Origin: Mycobacterium sp. D16R12
Lineage (GTDB): Bacteria > Actinomycetota > Actinomycetes > Mycobacteriales > Mycobacteriaceae
Assembly: GCF_002013465.1 (NCBI RefSeq)
Contig: NZ_MAFC01000004.1
Span: forward strand, 1-64,000
DNA length: 64,000 nt
Direction of reading: 5' to 3'
Below the pieces are notes generated by a model. The model saw only the letters and a list, made by a program, of their open reading frames with translations. It made no database searches and was not told where the DNA came from. The position numbers were made by a program, and so were the translations under genes. Below, piece after piece: positions 47,588 through 57,964 of this stretch; position 1 is the stretch's first letter, and each line of letters opens with the position of its first letter.

Positions 47588-50500
47588 CAGTGTTGGTCCC
47601 TGACCAAGGCCCGGAACTGTTCCCCTAAGAAGCCCAGAACATCGGGCACCACAACAGATATTCCAGGGCAGTGACGAGCCAGCTCGGCTATCTCTTCTGC
47701 TTCACGGGCCATGCACGCCATCGCTATTTCGGGGCGTGGAATGTACCGCGGCTCCCTTTCCAACTCGAAAGACGGGCCTGCGGTTCTCCCCGCCAGTCCG
47801 GATGGCAGGGTGACGATCAACTCGCCCAATGGGCGCAACACGGTAACCATGATGTCCAGGGCCCAGTTCATCAAGGGAGATCGCCGCAAGTTGCCCGCAG
47901 GACAGTAGCCAAAGTGTTGGACCATGAGTTGCGCGGCCAACTGATACGAACGGTTGAACACGGTCATGGCGTCCCGCGCGGGCGCATTGGTCACATGACA
48001 CCTGGCGGCATCTACCGTATGCAACGTTGGGTTACGCAGCACCGGATATGCCGGAACCCAGGGAATACGCTCTCCGAGTGAGGTATTCATGCGTTCCTCG
48101 GCCAGAGAACCGGAAATCCTGAGGAATGTCTCGAAGTGGGATTCATCGTCCGTCTTCGAAGCGATCTTTCCACCCTCTCCGTGCTCGGTGACGAAATCGA
48201 TCGCGAAGACCGCACTGGCGACATCGTCCACTTCCAACTGGTAATCAGGGTGAATTGCGTTGACGGACTCGCGCATGAAGAGATGATGCCCCCCACCACC
48301 TTGATACTTCCTGGCCACCAACGCATCCGGCACTTGTTGAAGTCCGGCTCGGATCGCGGCGTAAAGCTCGCTCAGCGAGCCGTACCGATACGGCCTGCGC
48401 TCAGTGGGACGGTCACCCACCAGACCGGGCGCCAGCTCGTGGGGCCGCTCGAGTTCCACAAACCGCTCCACCGCCGCGAGCCCAAATGGTTCGAGGGAGA
48501 ATTCCAGTGGAGTCCAGAGGCTGCCGTTGAGACGCCCAAAATCCAACCTCGGTACCTGAAACGGAAGCCCCACCGCCATGCGGATGTTGTTTATGGCGAG
48601 GAAGTGAATCATCTCCTCTCTTGCCACATTCATGAGGAGTCCGCGGTATCCGTTGATCAGTGTGCCCGGTCCGTTGCCACATGCCAGAATGGACTGATCT
48701 GCTGTCCAAATCCCCTCATTCACATAGCATTTTGCAGCATCATGCGTCGGAATCGAGTAGGCCGCATAGAGATACTGGATCATCACAGCTAGTTCGATTG
48801 ACAACACCTGATCTAGAGCGACGCGCAGCTCACCACGTGTCGTGATCGCCTCGACTGGAGGGCGACGCGGAGTAGGCATAGGCGGGGTTTGCCGCCGTGC
48901 TTCACATGCGAGGAAATACCTTTGCAACAGCCGGAGTTGAGGCGCACTGATATCGCGAGTCGACGGCATGAAATAGGTTCTGTCGCGGTGTACCGGATCA
49001 CTGACATGCCATATGAGCCGGGCATACGGCTCCACCTTGAACTCATCGGCCAGGCTCAATACGTCTGTCCGCATGAACGAGTACAGCAGCTCGTAATAGG
49101 CGAACACCTCCTGGTAGAGGAGGCCGAAGCCAATTTCGCTATCGTCCAGCTCGTCCAGGTACCACCGGTTCGGGAGCACTCGCACTGAAATACTGCCTGC
49201 GGCAGGCCAATAACGCAGTTCGTCATTGTTATCGTACGCGGCGCATGCACCGTCCGCTTCAGGCCGTGACGATCCTTCAGGCTGCAGCAGCACCCGGGTC
49301 GCGCCGGCGCGGACGCCCTTCACCGCAACGGCACCTAGCCCATCGGCGTTTGTGCTGACGGTGACGTCCCTCGCGTATTCGACCGTCTCTGACCCACGCA
49401 GGGCGACGATCATCACGTCTTCAGGACGTGCTCCAGGCGCTTGCGCGACCGAATCCAGTGGCAGTGCTCGAGGGTTGAAGAATTGCCGGACGCGTATCGC
49501 CCTGACGGCTGCAGGCTCACCCCTGACGTACGAACGCACGGAGATATCGACGGTGAAGTCCTCACCGGTGCGTGTGTTCGGATGTTCGAGGAACAAGCTC
49601 GCCTCATCGGACTGCACCACCGTTTCAGCCTCTTCCAATAGCACCCGGCCGGATGCGGTAAGGCGCAAGGCTGCGGCCGGGTTCCCCTGGCGTTTGTCAA
49701 GTCTCGGTACCGTGAGAATTCCAGACGTCAGGTGATAGCTGTTGTCGAGATACGCACTTCGCGGCACTACGGCGATGACGTCGCCCGCGGTCGTCTGCAG
49801 TTCCAGATCCCCCACGTCGATCAATTGGTCTACGTGGGTGACGGGCGTGCGGCCGTCTCGCGCCCCTTGACGTACGGCGGGGATCGCGGTAATCAAGTTC
49901 ATTGTTACCTCTGAGTCCGCCACCTGAACGCTCGCCACATGTGGCAAGACATCTTCGCCGACAGATGGTTTCGGTTGCGGAGCAAGCAATCGGCCCGCGG
50001 GGTAGGTGCGCAGTTCCGTGGCCCGCCAGGGACCTATGGTTCCGCGCAGCCCCCACCGATCGGGCGAATCGGCGGCAACCGGAGCCGCCATTCCGGTCAA
50101 TGCGAACTGGACCACAATGCCTTCTGCCGCCTCAGAATCGATCAGCTCACGCAGCGCTGCGAGGGCCGGCGACGCCCCAGAGCCTTCCAGCCATTGCAAG
50201 CCCTCGTCTCGTCCTATCGCGAACTGGAACAGCATCGAGCGTCGGAACCACTGTGCCAGTGGATGATCTCCGCCTTCAGAGAAGTGGCGGGCATTCTGCC
50301 AGCGCGGTGGGCAGTACCCATTTACGTCCCCGGTCAACAGATAACCGACATCATGGGAGCGGCCGAGGCGACCAAGGGCCAACTGGCCAATCATCAGTGT
50401 GGTGGTCCAGTTTGAGGAAGGGTCCACATCGAAAACCCGTGCGCGATTGGCAGTGCTCGCCGTGTATTCACAGTAATGTCCCCAGAAATCCACGTCTCGT

Positions 50501-50835
50501 CCGACGAGCATGTCGTCCGTATCAACCACCCCCGCCACACGCTCGCAGGAGACCACCTTTGCATCGATCCAAAAATGCCCATTCCCGCCGAAATTCCATC
50601 CCTTCACGGTGTGGAAAGGACCGCCGGGCGTCAACGCGCCCGAGTGATCGAAACGACTCCCGGCGGCTTCCAGTAACTCGTCGTACTCGCGAGCCGATCG
50701 GTCAAGTGGAAACAGACCGTCAACAGTGAGCGGTCGGTTGGTCGCGAGATCCAGCAGACCACTACGCGGTCCTGTCGGCAGGCGGGTCACGGCGACACCC
50801 GCGAAATGCACTCTCGGCACGTTCAACACGCTCAT
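47587..50835 (-). CDS. rebD: Chromopyrrolate synthase (RebD/StaD/VioB family)
   Basis: A 1082-residue protein that would dimerise two indole-3-pyruvate imines to a bisindole pyrrole dicarboxylate (chromopyrrolic acid). N-terminal family blocks: [30 protein letters not shown], and [11 protein letters not shown]. The C-terminal ferritin-like domain (about 665-900) has [14 protein letters not shown] (680-693) and [15 protein letters not shown] (737-750), where Glu and His can bind iron, as in RebD and VioB. Length (RebD/VioB about 1000, StaD about 1100) fits. No VioE-like gene follows, so the product is expected to be chromopyrrolic acid rather than violacein. Start 25 bases after the methyltransferase gene; stop overlaps the NRPS start. 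Confidence 0.93.
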   Translation of the reverse strand: MSVLNVPRVHFAGVAVTRLPTGPRSGLLDLATNRPLTVDGLFPLDRSAREYDELLEAAGSRFDHSGALTPGGPFHTVKGWNFGGNGHFWIDAKVVSCERVAGVVDTDDMLVGRDVDFWGHYCEYTASTANRARVFDVDPSSNWTTTLMIGQLALGRLGRSHDVGYLLTGDVNGYCPPRWQNARHFSEGGDHPLAQWFRRSMLFQFAIGRDEGLQWLEGSGASPALAALRELIDSEAAEGIVVQFALTGMAAPVAADSPDRWGLRGTIGPWRATELRTYPAGRLLAPQPKPSVGEDVLPHVASVQVADSEVTMNLITAIPAVRQGARDGRTPVTHVDQLIDVGDLELQTTAGDVIAVVPRSAYLDNSYHLTSGILTVPRLDKRQGNPAAALRLTASGRVLLEEAETVVQSDEASLFLEHPNTRTGEDFTVDISVRSYVRGEPAAVRAIRVRQFFNPRALPLDSVAQAPGARPEDVMIVALRGSETVEYARDVTVSTNADGLGAVAVKGVRAGATRVLLQPEGSSRPEADGACAAYDNNDELRYWPAAGSISVRVLPNRWYLDELDDSEIGFGLLYQEVFAYYELLYSFMRTDVLSLADEFKVEPYARLIWHVSDPVHRDRTYFMPSTRDISAPQLRLLQRYFLACEARRQTPPMPTPRRPPVEAITTRGELRVALDQVLSIELAVMIQYLYAAYSIPTHDAAKCYVNEGIWTADQSILACGNGPGTLINGYRGLLMNVAREEMIHFLAINNIRMAVGLPFQVPRLDFGRLNGSLWTPLEFSLEPFGLAAVERFVELERPHELAPGLVGDRPTERRPYRYGSLSELYAAIRAGLQQVPDALVARKYQGGGGHHLFMRESVNAIHPDYQLEVDDVASAVFAIDFVTEHGEGGKIASKTDDESHFETFLRISGSLAEERMNTSLGERIPWVPAYPVLRNPTLHTVDAARCHVTNAPARDAMTVFNRSYQLAAQLMVQHFGYCPAGNLRRSPLMNWALDIMVTVLRPLGELIVTLPSGLAGRTAGPSFELEREPRYIPRPEIAMACMAREAEEIAELARHCPGISVVVPDVLGFLGEQFRALVRDQH

Positions 50836-50859
50836 TATCGGTACGGTCCGTTCCGGATC

Positions 50860-51579
50860 TCAGGCCGCGTCCCAGGCAGCGGCGGTCAGAGTGGGGATCA
50901 AGTCATGAGTGATACGCACACCAGGTAGCGCAGACGTGTAGTCGCGCAGGAACTCCGAAACAGTTTGGGGCGTAATCACTGATCGCATTTCCAGCCACCG
51001 CGGTTGGAGCATCATGCGCAGGGCAGAGGCTGCCAGCTCCGCGCTGCCGGATGCCTCATAGACAATGCGGGCATTGTCGAAGGCGTAGGTGTGTGCGGCA
51101 CCGGTGTCGGCCTCGCCATCAGGACGTGTGACATCGACAATCAACAATCGCCCACCGGGGGCGACAAGCTCGCGTAGTCGCGGAAGTACTGTGGCCGCCG
51201 ACCCCATGTGGAACACCGTGTTGACCGACATCACCAGATCGAATCGGCCATCAACACCCGGGGACAGCTCGAGCGCGCTGCGACATTCGTACCGGATCGG
51301 CACCCGGCTCTCTTTGGCAGACGCCAAATCGAGCATGCGCTGGGCCACATCCACACCCACCACATCGTCGTAATGCTCGGCCAGCATCACACAGTTGTTG
51401 CCGGTACCACAGCCAACGTCGAGCGCGCGATGACCTGCGGGCAGATGTTCGATAAGCCAGGTACGAACCGGACTGGTACGTGCGTCCCTCACCGCCGTGA
51501 AACTCTCGTACATCTCGGCGAGGTCATCGAAATACGGGGTTTCATCGGTCATCAAGTCCTCGGGATTTCCAGCGCTCAT
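50860..51579 (-). CDS. SAM-dependent class I methyltransferase (tailoring)
   Basis: A 239-residue enzyme with SAM motif I RALDVGCGTGNNC (51-63), VVGVDVAQRMLDLA (motif II), FDLVMSVNTVFHM and LRELVAPGGRLLIVDVTRP (motifs post I-III). It is the first gene of the minus-strand block with RebD and NRPS. It could methylate the bisindole carboxyl or nitrogen, like methyltransferases of rebeccamycin and cladoniamide clusters. Substrate cannot be told. ATG 51552 is an alternative start. Confidence 0.88.
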   Translation of the reverse strand: MSAGNPEDLMTDETPYFDDLAEMYESFTAVRDARTSPVRTWLIEHLPAGHRALDVGCGTGNNCVMLAEHYDDVVGVDVAQRMLDLASAKESRVPIRYECRSALELSPGVDGRFDLVMSVNTVFHMGSAATVLPRLRELVAPGGRLLIVDVTRPDGEADTGAAHTYAFDNARIVYEASGSAELAASALRMMLQPRWLEMRSVITPQTVSEFLRDYTSALPGVRITHDLIPTLTAAAWDAA

Positions 51580-51752
51580 ACCGCGAAGGTACTTCCGGCA
51601 TCATCCGGCGGCACTGAGCTGAGCCCCATCGCGATGGAAACTATCCGTATGCGTGGTGTGTATGGCTCTGCACGCAGGATGAGCACGCGGGCAGCCGTTG
51701 GAATACTTGCAAATGTCGCAAGAATCTCTTTACTGCACAACAGGTTCGATGG
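51580..51752. promoter_or_regulatory. Divergent promoter region inside the cluster
   Basis: 173 bases between the methyltransferase (minus) and the flavin monooxygenase (plus). It must carry promoters for both. An inverted repeat CTTGC-7-GCAAG lies at 51706-51722, and the region is more AT-rich near the plus-strand gene. No recognised LAL-binding consensus. Site assignment is tentative. Confidence 0.35.
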
Positions 51753-53444
51753 GTGAAATCAACTATGGAAACCGGCTACGACTGTGAAGTTCTCGTCGTG
51801 GGGGCGGGCCCGAGCGGACTCTGCACCGCCCTGCTGCTCGCGCAGCACGGAGTGCGAGTACGGGTCATCGATCGAAAGCCCGGGCCCGTCCGGCAATCTC
51901 GTGCAACCATCGTGCACGCCCGCACACTGGAGCACTTCGACCGTCTCGGCGTCGCCGAGCAGGCGGTTGCCAGCGGCCTACCGATAACTCATGTCGCCAT
52001 TCACGAGAATGGTCGGCATGTGGGCGAGCTCCCTTTAGCCGGTGCTGGTACAGCGGCATGGACCAGGTTTCCCTTTGCACTTGCCCTAGAACAGTTCGAG
52101 ACCGAGAGATTTTTGGTCTCCGCGCTTGCCAGATATGGCACACAGATTGAATGGTGCTGTGGCGTCGAAGATATCGTTGATACCGTCGACGGCGTACGCG
52201 TGCGTATTCACGGACCCACGGGTGCCGCCCGTGTTCGCACTCGCTGGCTTGTCGGCGCTGACGGGGCTAGCAGCACAATCCGGCGTCTTACCGGTCAGGA
52301 GTTTCACGGCGAAACATACACACAGAAGGGGCTTCTCGCCGACGTCGACCTGCAGGTCGACCTTGGTATCCGGAAGATGCGCCTGAACCTCACGCGTGGC
52401 GGATTCGTTGGGGTGCTTCCACTCGCGAGTGGACGCTACCGACTCTTCGGTGTGGTACCTCCGGACTTCCACCACGGACCCAATGCCGAGAAACTGTCAC
52501 ACGATGCCTACGCGAAACTCGACGATAGCGACTTGCAACACTGGTTCGAGTCCTACTTCTCGGTCGATGCGAAGCTGCAGAATATCTTGTGGGCAGCCAT
52601 GTTTCGATTTCACAGTCGCATCAGCGAGCATTTCCGTGTCAACCGGTGCTTTCTCGTCGGGGATGCCGCCCATATTCACAACCCTGCCGGCGGCCAAGGG
52701 CTCAATCTCGCGGTCGGCGACGCGGTGAACCTCGGGTGGAAGCTTGCACAGGTTGTCAACGGCGAGGCACCGGCCTCGCTGCTGGAAACCTATGAAACCG
52801 AACGTCGCCCAATCGCTGCGGCCGTGTTGACTCGGACGGATATGGGATTCAAGCTAGAGACGTCAACCAGTCCCATGGCGTTGTGGATGCGAACACACGT
52901 GGCAACTCGGGTAATCGGCATTGTCTGTCGCTTGCCGCCGGTGCGCAAATTGTTCTTTGACATGTTCTCTCAGTTATGGATCACCTACCGAACCAGTACT
53001 GCCGTCGATCGTCCGGGCTCCTCCGGCCGCGGCCCTCACCCCGGTGATCGGGCACCGTATGCGACTCTCGTCAGATCCCGCGGGTCGGCCCGCAGTGTCA
53101 TGGCGCTTACTCACTCACCGAACTATCACGCTCTCCTGATCGGAGCCATCGATCCATCTCAAGCCAGTCACCTGAGCAACCTCCTGACGGCCCGATACAC
53201 CGCTGAGGTCAAGATGCACGTACTTACCGGAAACGAAACCGAGGTATGCCGCGCATATCGGGTTACCAAGGACCCAAAGTTGGTACTGGTGCGCCCAGAC
53301 GGACATATCGCAGCCATCGTGGATCCATTCAACTGGAACACGATCACCCACGTGTTAGGACATCTCGACGAGGTGCTGCTCCGAGCCGGTCACGACCACG
53401 GCGAGCGAGCGTCACGTCGAAGCACAAGTGAGGACGGGCCGTGA
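51753..53444 (+). CDS. FAD-dependent aromatic monooxygenase
   Basis: About 563 residues. FAD-binding GAGPSGL near residue 17, second FAD motif FLVGDAAHIHNPAGGQGLNLAVGDAVNLGWKLA, and a C-terminal thioredoxin-like region (KLVLVRPDGHIAAIVDPFN), i.e. the RdmE/PheA-type hydroxylase family that also contains RebC. It is a second RebC-class enzyme but less like RebC than the 54628 gene. Candidate for indole or maleimide oxidation. GTG 51753 and ATG 51765 are both possible starts. The only plus-strand cluster gene; its 3' end overlaps the convergent P450 gene by 55 bases. Confidence 0.9.
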   Translation: MKSTMETGYDCEVLVVGAGPSGLCTALLLAQHGVRVRVIDRKPGPVRQSRATIVHARTLEHFDRLGVAEQAVASGLPITHVAIHENGRHVGELPLAGAGTAAWTRFPFALALEQFETERFLVSALARYGTQIEWCCGVEDIVDTVDGVRVRIHGPTGAARVRTRWLVGADGASSTIRRLTGQEFHGETYTQKGLLADVDLQVDLGIRKMRLNLTRGGFVGVLPLASGRYRLFGVVPPDFHHGPNAEKLSHDAYAKLDDSDLQHWFESYFSVDAKLQNILWAAMFRFHSRISEHFRVNRCFLVGDAAHIHNPAGGQGLNLAVGDAVNLGWKLAQVVNGEAPASLLETYETERRPIAAAVLTRTDMGFKLETSTSPMALWMRTHVATRVIGIVCRLPPVRKLFFDMFSQLWITYRTSTAVDRPGSSGRGPHPGDRAPYATLVRSRGSARSVMALTHSPNYHALLIGAIDPSQASHLSNLLTARYTAEVKMHVLTGNETEVCRAYRVTKDPKLVLVRPDGHIAAIVDPFNWNTITHVLGHLDEVLLRAGHDHGERASRRSTSEDGP

Positions 53445-54631
53445 AAAACCATGTCGCTCGGGTACTCCGTTCTTTCGACGGTGAACTCGCCGAGAACGTC
53501 AAGCAGCAGCCCGAGGCCGATCTCAATCTCGGCACGCGCAAGTGCGGCACCGAGGCAGTAGTGAATTCCGTGCCCAAACCCAACACCGCACCCTGCGCCG
53601 CGATCGAGGCGCAGAACATCCGGATCAGTAAAACGTGCGGGATCACGATTGGCCGAACCCAGTACGGCCACCACCCGAGTGCCGCGCGGAATGTCGCGCC
53701 CAGCCAAGCGCACGTCTCGGTACGCCCACCGAGTAACCGACTGCACCGGTCCATCGAATCGAACCAGCTCCTCGACCGCAGAGGTCGGGACACCCGCCGA
53801 AGCTCGAAGCAGGCTCAGCACCCCCCGATCTGCGCCGAGAGCCAGGACCGCCTTGCCAAGTAGATTTGTCGTCGTCTCATGTCCGGCTGACATCAGATGT
53901 ACACAGCTGGAGATGATTTCATCGACAGAAAGCACGTCATCCGATGCCATCATCGACACCAGGTCATCTTTGGGTGCTCGCCGCCGCCGCGTCGCAAGCG
54001 ACAGAAAGTACCCAGTAAGTTCCGCGGCCGCGGTGTCAGCAAGCTGGAACATCTCAGCGCCACTCGTGAACCTTCGACTACTGCTCGCAGCCTGAATCGC
54101 TATTACTCTGTCTCGTAACCACTTCCAGTCCGATGTTGGCACACCTAGCAATTCCGAGATCACCAGAATCGGTAAAGGCGCCGAAAAGGCCTCTACCAGA
54201 TCGAATTCCATTTCATCGGCGCAGGGTGAAAGCAGCGAGACAGCGATCTCAGCAATTCGTCGCCGTAGCCCCGAGACCACCGCCGGCGAGAACCGCGCAG
54301 CGAGTACTGACCTCAATTCGGTGTGACGGGGCGGGTCGAGAAAGACCAGCCAGTTCTCGACCATACTCCGCAGGGCGACGCACTCCGCCGGGACCAGACC
54401 ACCGGCCCCGGAATGACCCGCTGCAGCCGCACGGCGCCCAAAACTCCTGCTAGAGAGAACCTTCGTCACCTCTTCGTAGCCGAGTAGATAGTGTGTCCCA
54501 TCTGCGCCGCGGTGGATCGTTGCCGCATCGCGGTAGCGCCGATACACCGGGTAAGGATTCGCGACGTCGGCCCCCGACCAGCCCGTTAACGCGAATGGCG
54601 GCAACGCGTCACAATTCGCCATGTCACTCAT
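53390..54631 (-). CDS. Cytochrome P450, probably StaP/RebP-like
   Basis: A 413-residue bacterial P450. I-helix AGHETT (249-254), ExxR at 288-291, haem loop FGHGIHYCLG (352-361, Cys359). Lengths of StaP and RebP are close to this (about 400-420). It directly follows the RebC-like gene with ATGA overlap, the same C-P order as in the rebeccamycin cluster, so it is the likely enzyme for aryl-aryl coupling of chromopyrrolic acid to the indolocarbazole. The StaP assignment is by context; the sequence alone does not prove it. Confidence 0.85.
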   Translation of the reverse strand: MSDMANCDALPPFALTGWSGADVANPYPVYRRYRDAATIHRGADGTHYLLGYEEVTKVLSSRSFGRRAAAAGHSGAGGLVPAECVALRSMVENWLVFLDPPRHTELRSVLAARFSPAVVSGLRRRIAEIAVSLLSPCADEMEFDLVEAFSAPLPILVISELLGVPTSDWKWLRDRVIAIQAASSSRRFTSGAEMFQLADTAAAELTGYFLSLATRRRRAPKDDLVSMMASDDVLSVDEIISSCVHLMSAGHETTTNLLGKAVLALGADRGVLSLLRASAGVPTSAVEELVRFDGPVQSVTRWAYRDVRLAGRDIPRGTRVVAVLGSANRDPARFTDPDVLRLDRGAGCGVGFGHGIHYCLGAALARAEIEIGLGLLLDVLGEFTVERTEYPSDMVFHGPSSLVLRRDARSPWS

Positions 54632-56262
54632 CTCGAGTAGCCGCCTCGTACTCGTTCGACAAGCTCCTCTGGATTCACCGGCGGCCGTTCCCCGCGCCAG
54701 GCGACGTGCCCGTCTGGTCTGACAAGAACGAATCGCCGCACATAAAGTTCGGCGATATCCCGCTGCCTCTCGGCGACCACCGTCAACGGGACACCCTTAT
54801 CTGCGAACGCCCTTTCCAGCCGTCGAATTCGACTCGATGTCGCAAAACACAACAATACGAATCCCTTGCCAAACAGATCCAGTGTCGAAACTCCCGGCGA
54901 CAGCCAGGCGTGCGGAGCGCGTGACCCGGGCCGAGTGCTCGGCCGCAGATCGTCCACGCCGGAAACCGTATGCACTGCGGGGCACACTTCTGAATCGGCA
55001 ATCACCAACGGAGAGTTCTCATATCGGAAGCCAAGATGGATATCGGGGGCGTCGAACTCCCTGGCAACCCCGCTGTCGGCAAGTGCGTCCCGAACACGGG
55101 TGCGCAACCACTCACCGTGCGTTGAGTCGTCCCCGAGCCCTTCCGGAACCTTACGTGCCATGGCCCGGACGAGATTGTGGTTGGCCTCCTCCGCTCCCCT
55201 GAGCGCGACCGGCCTACGCTCAACGGCATAGCTATCAAGCAGGTGGGGCCCGGCCCATCCGTTCAATGTGGCGGCCAATTTCCAGCCGAGGTCCGCAGCG
55301 CCACATATTCCGGTATTCATGCCGAAACCACCTGATGGCGAGAGTGTGTGTGCAGCATCGCCTACCAAGAACACTCTGCCGTGACGGAACCTCTCGGCTA
55401 CGCGATGCACCAGATGCCACTCGTTGTCCGACAACACCTCGATCGGCGTACTGAACGCAATTGCACTCTTTACCAACGCATCAGCGTCATCTGTCGCCTC
55501 CCGGTCACCCTGCAGCCCGACGGTCAACCGATAGAGCTCCTTCCCGTCAAGAGCTCGAACAGGGAATCTCAGCGCGGAGGACATCATTAAGTAGTAGAAG
55601 CCCGCAGCGGCCTCCCCCAGCTGTACTCTCAGCTTCGGCGCTCGAAACAGTATGTTGCGGAATGTCTTCGTGCGATGCAACGGCGGCGCCAAAATGCCAC
55701 ATGCTTGCCTGACGTATGAAGAAGTACCGTCACACGCGACCATGTATCGCGCGTGGATTACCGATTGCACACCCGTCGCAAGGTCTGTGACCCGACCGCG
55801 CACACCTTCCTCGTCCTGGTCAAAGCTATCGAACCGAGTGCGCGTCAATATGGGACCCGCTGGGGCGACACCGAGGTCGGCATAGAGCAATGGAGCCAGC
55901 CAATGCTGCGGACAGATCGCATCCGGTTCTGGCGTGTGTTGGTAGTCCGGTCGCGTCTCCATGGTGAATCTACGAACTCGAAACAACTCATGGCCACCGA
56001 TCTTGGTGACCCACGCGCAATCCAGTGAATGGTCGCCGGGCCAACCAGACCGGCGGATTTTCTCCGCGACTCCCCAGCGGCGGAACAATTCCATCGATCG
56101 CGGGCCAATACCACTCACGCGCGGGTGCGTTACCGTACCGTCGCCGGACTCGACAATCACGAACTTCACACCACGCGAACGTAATTCCATCCCCATCGCC
56201 AGTCCCGTTGGCCCACCGCCGACGATCAGCACATCTACAGACCGTTCTGTATCCGCAGTCAT
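54628..56262 (-). CDS. rebC: RebC/StaC-like FAD monooxygenase
   Basis: A 544-residue flavoprotein closely similar in remembered sequence to RebC: GGGPTG near 15, THPRVSGIGPRSMELFRRWG, HTPEPDAICPQHWLAPLLY, FRNILFRAPKL, LRFPVRALDGKELYRLTVG, EIEVLSDNEWHL, FLVGDAAHTLSPSGGFGMNTG and STLDLFGKGFVLLCF. RebC and StaC act with the P450 to set the oxidation state of the indolocarbazole (arcyriaflavin vs K252c). Start ATG 56262 overlaps the stop of the RebO-like gene (ATGA). The open frame further upstream is unrelated. Stop overlaps the P450 start (ATGA). Confidence 0.93.
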   Translation of the reverse strand: MTADTERSVDVLIVGGGPTGLAMGMELRSRGVKFVIVESGDGTVTHPRVSGIGPRSMELFRRWGVAEKIRRSGWPGDHSLDCAWVTKIGGHELFRVRRFTMETRPDYQHTPEPDAICPQHWLAPLLYADLGVAPAGPILTRTRFDSFDQDEEGVRGRVTDLATGVQSVIHARYMVACDGTSSYVRQACGILAPPLHRTKTFRNILFRAPKLRVQLGEAAAGFYYLMMSSALRFPVRALDGKELYRLTVGLQGDREATDDADALVKSAIAFSTPIEVLSDNEWHLVHRVAERFRHGRVFLVGDAAHTLSPSGGFGMNTGICGAADLGWKLAATLNGWAGPHLLDSYAVERRPVALRGAEEANHNLVRAMARKVPEGLGDDSTHGEWLRTRVRDALADSGVAREFDAPDIHLGFRYENSPLVIADSEVCPAVHTVSGVDDLRPSTRPGSRAPHAWLSPGVSTLDLFGKGFVLLCFATSSRIRRLERAFADKGVPLTVVAERQRDIAELYVRRFVLVRPDGHVAWRGERPPVNPEELVERVRGGYSR

Positions 56263-57767
56263 GCCACACCCCCCTCGCTGCCGCCCCGACGCCCGACGGC
56301 TCCCACGTCGGCCGACTGCGCGTAGGCGTCGATCTGCTTCACGGCGTCCAGTCCCGACTCCACAGCACCCTCGATCCACGCAGGGACAGACGAGCAGTGT
56401 TCACCGGCGAAGAACAACGCGCCCTGTGGCTCTGCCGCCAGCACGCGCTCCTCTTCTGCCGTAGCCGAATCCTTGCCCCACCTAACCGAAGCCGCGCCCA
56501 TGCTCAGCGGGTCATCGCCCCATGCCCTCATCACCTGACCGCACACCATGCTTGGTTGACGGAGCTCCGGATGGATCTTGCAGAGTTCCGTGCGGACTAT
56601 CGCAAGGCGTTGCTTCATCGGAATCCGCGCCAGCACGTCCGCGTCCGGACCAATTGTGTAGCTGGCCAACAATGTCGCACCCAGACGAGGATCGCTCTCC
56701 ACAGGTGGGTAGTAGGTCTGGCGTACCAATCCGCCGGTAAACGAACCTCCGCCGCTGATCCCGTCGCGCTCCCAGAAGGCCTCACGACAATGCAGCGCTA
56801 TCTTGGTCGCCGCCCAGTAGCGCATATCGCGGATCACCGCCATCTTGTCCGCCGCCATGCCGGACAACCGAATGCTGCGGAGAACGGAGAATGGCACCGT
56901 ACATAGGACACAATCACGCCGGATCAACTCGATCTTCGGTCCGCGATGCGTCTCTACGAGCACTCCATCGCGCACAACGTGCAGGCCGGTGACCCGGCTC
57001 CCCCGGTGGATGGGACCACGTAACTGCGCCGACAAACGGAGGGCGATTTGATCGATTCCGCCCTCCAGGCGAAACAATGCCGATGATGTTTCGGTAACGA
57101 CGTCGGCGAAGAAGAGCTGGAGTCTGGTTCCCGATGCGAAGTTCGGATGATTGGCGAAGAATCGGTTGAGGTCAACACGTTCTACACCACCTCGATTGAC
57201 GATGAACGGCGCCAGATCGATGCGACGCAGCAGATCGAGCAGCTCGACATTGAGATCCGCCCCAAGGCCACGACGGAACCTGTCGGGCGCGATGGCATTC
57301 ACACTTGCGGCCAGCCACGACGCGCACAACACCGCATCATCTGGATAACGCTGTCTTAGGGTACTTTCCGCGAGGAACTTGGCTACCAGTACCGGTGATG
57401 CGTCGCGCACTCGTGCGTGGCCATCGGGCGTCGCAAGGTAGGTGCAATCATCGGAGAACAGCGTCCGGAATTGCCGCACCCGATCGGAGAGCCCAAGCTG
57501 ATCGACCAATTTCATTGTTCGGCAGTGCCGGGCCGGGATCCGCATCGCACCAAGTTCGGCGATTGGCCCCTTTCGATCCAACGAGAAACTATGCGTGTGT
57601 AACCGCCCACCCACGCTCTGACGCGCCTCGAGAAGCTCAACACGGTGGCCACGCTGTTCCAGCTCATGCGCCGCGACAAGTCCCGCGACACCAGCGCCAA
57701 TAACAGTGACACGCTTTGACCGAAGGATTCCCTTCCTGCCATGTGTCTCACTCGGCGCCAATGTCAT
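56259..57767 (-). CDS. rebO: L-tryptophan oxidase (RebO/StaO/VioA-like flavin amine oxidase)
   Basis: A 502-residue amine oxidase. FAD motif VIGAGVAGLVAAHELEQRGH (GAGVAG about 24-29), the LAAO block AELGAMRIP with following His/Thr, and C-terminal ALFFAGEHCSS. In this cluster it should oxidise tryptophan (or halotryptophan) to indole-3-pyruvate imine for the RebD-like enzyme. ATG 57767 is preferred, with GAGGAG nine bases upstream; the longer frame (to 57911) has no such site. It lies 197 bases after the halogenase stop, the largest gap in the block, so a promoter may be present there. Confidence 0.9.
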   Translation of the reverse strand: MTLAPSETHGRKGILRSKRVTVIGAGVAGLVAAHELEQRGHRVELLEARQSVGGRLHTHSFSLDRKGPIAELGAMRIPARHCRTMKLVDQLGLSDRVRQFRTLFSDDCTYLATPDGHARVRDASPVLVAKFLAESTLRQRYPDDAVLCASWLAASVNAIAPDRFRRGLGADLNVELLDLLRRIDLAPFIVNRGGVERVDLNRFFANHPNFASGTRLQLFFADVVTETSSALFRLEGGIDQIALRLSAQLRGPIHRGSRVTGLHVVRDGVLVETHRGPKIELIRRDCVLCTVPFSVLRSIRLSGMAADKMAVIRDMRYWAATKIALHCREAFWERDGISGGGSFTGGLVRQTYYPPVESDPRLGATLLASYTIGPDADVLARIPMKQRLAIVRTELCKIHPELRQPSMVCGQVMRAWGDDPLSMGAASVRWGKDSATAEEERVLAAEPQGALFFAGEHCSSVPAWIEGAVESGLDAVKQIDAYAQSADVGAVGRRGGSEGGVA

Positions 57768-57964
57768 CCGCGAAGACTCCTCGAGGTTTGGTTTCTTATC
57801 CACATCCCATCCTCTGTCCGGACAGGCAGTCTCCACATCACTCGTCTGTCCAAATATCCGAGTGGTACTCGACCGCAAGTTCAGTGGTGTCTGGATCTTG
57901 ATCCCACGCATACGTAGTGAATCGCCCTCTTTTCATAGCGAGTGCATGCGTCGGATCATGTGGT

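Noticed and set aside
47587..50835. Violacein pathway as an alternative for the RebD/VioB-like gene
   Set aside because: No VioE-like gene is present, while a close RebC homologue and a P450 point to the chromopyrrolate route.
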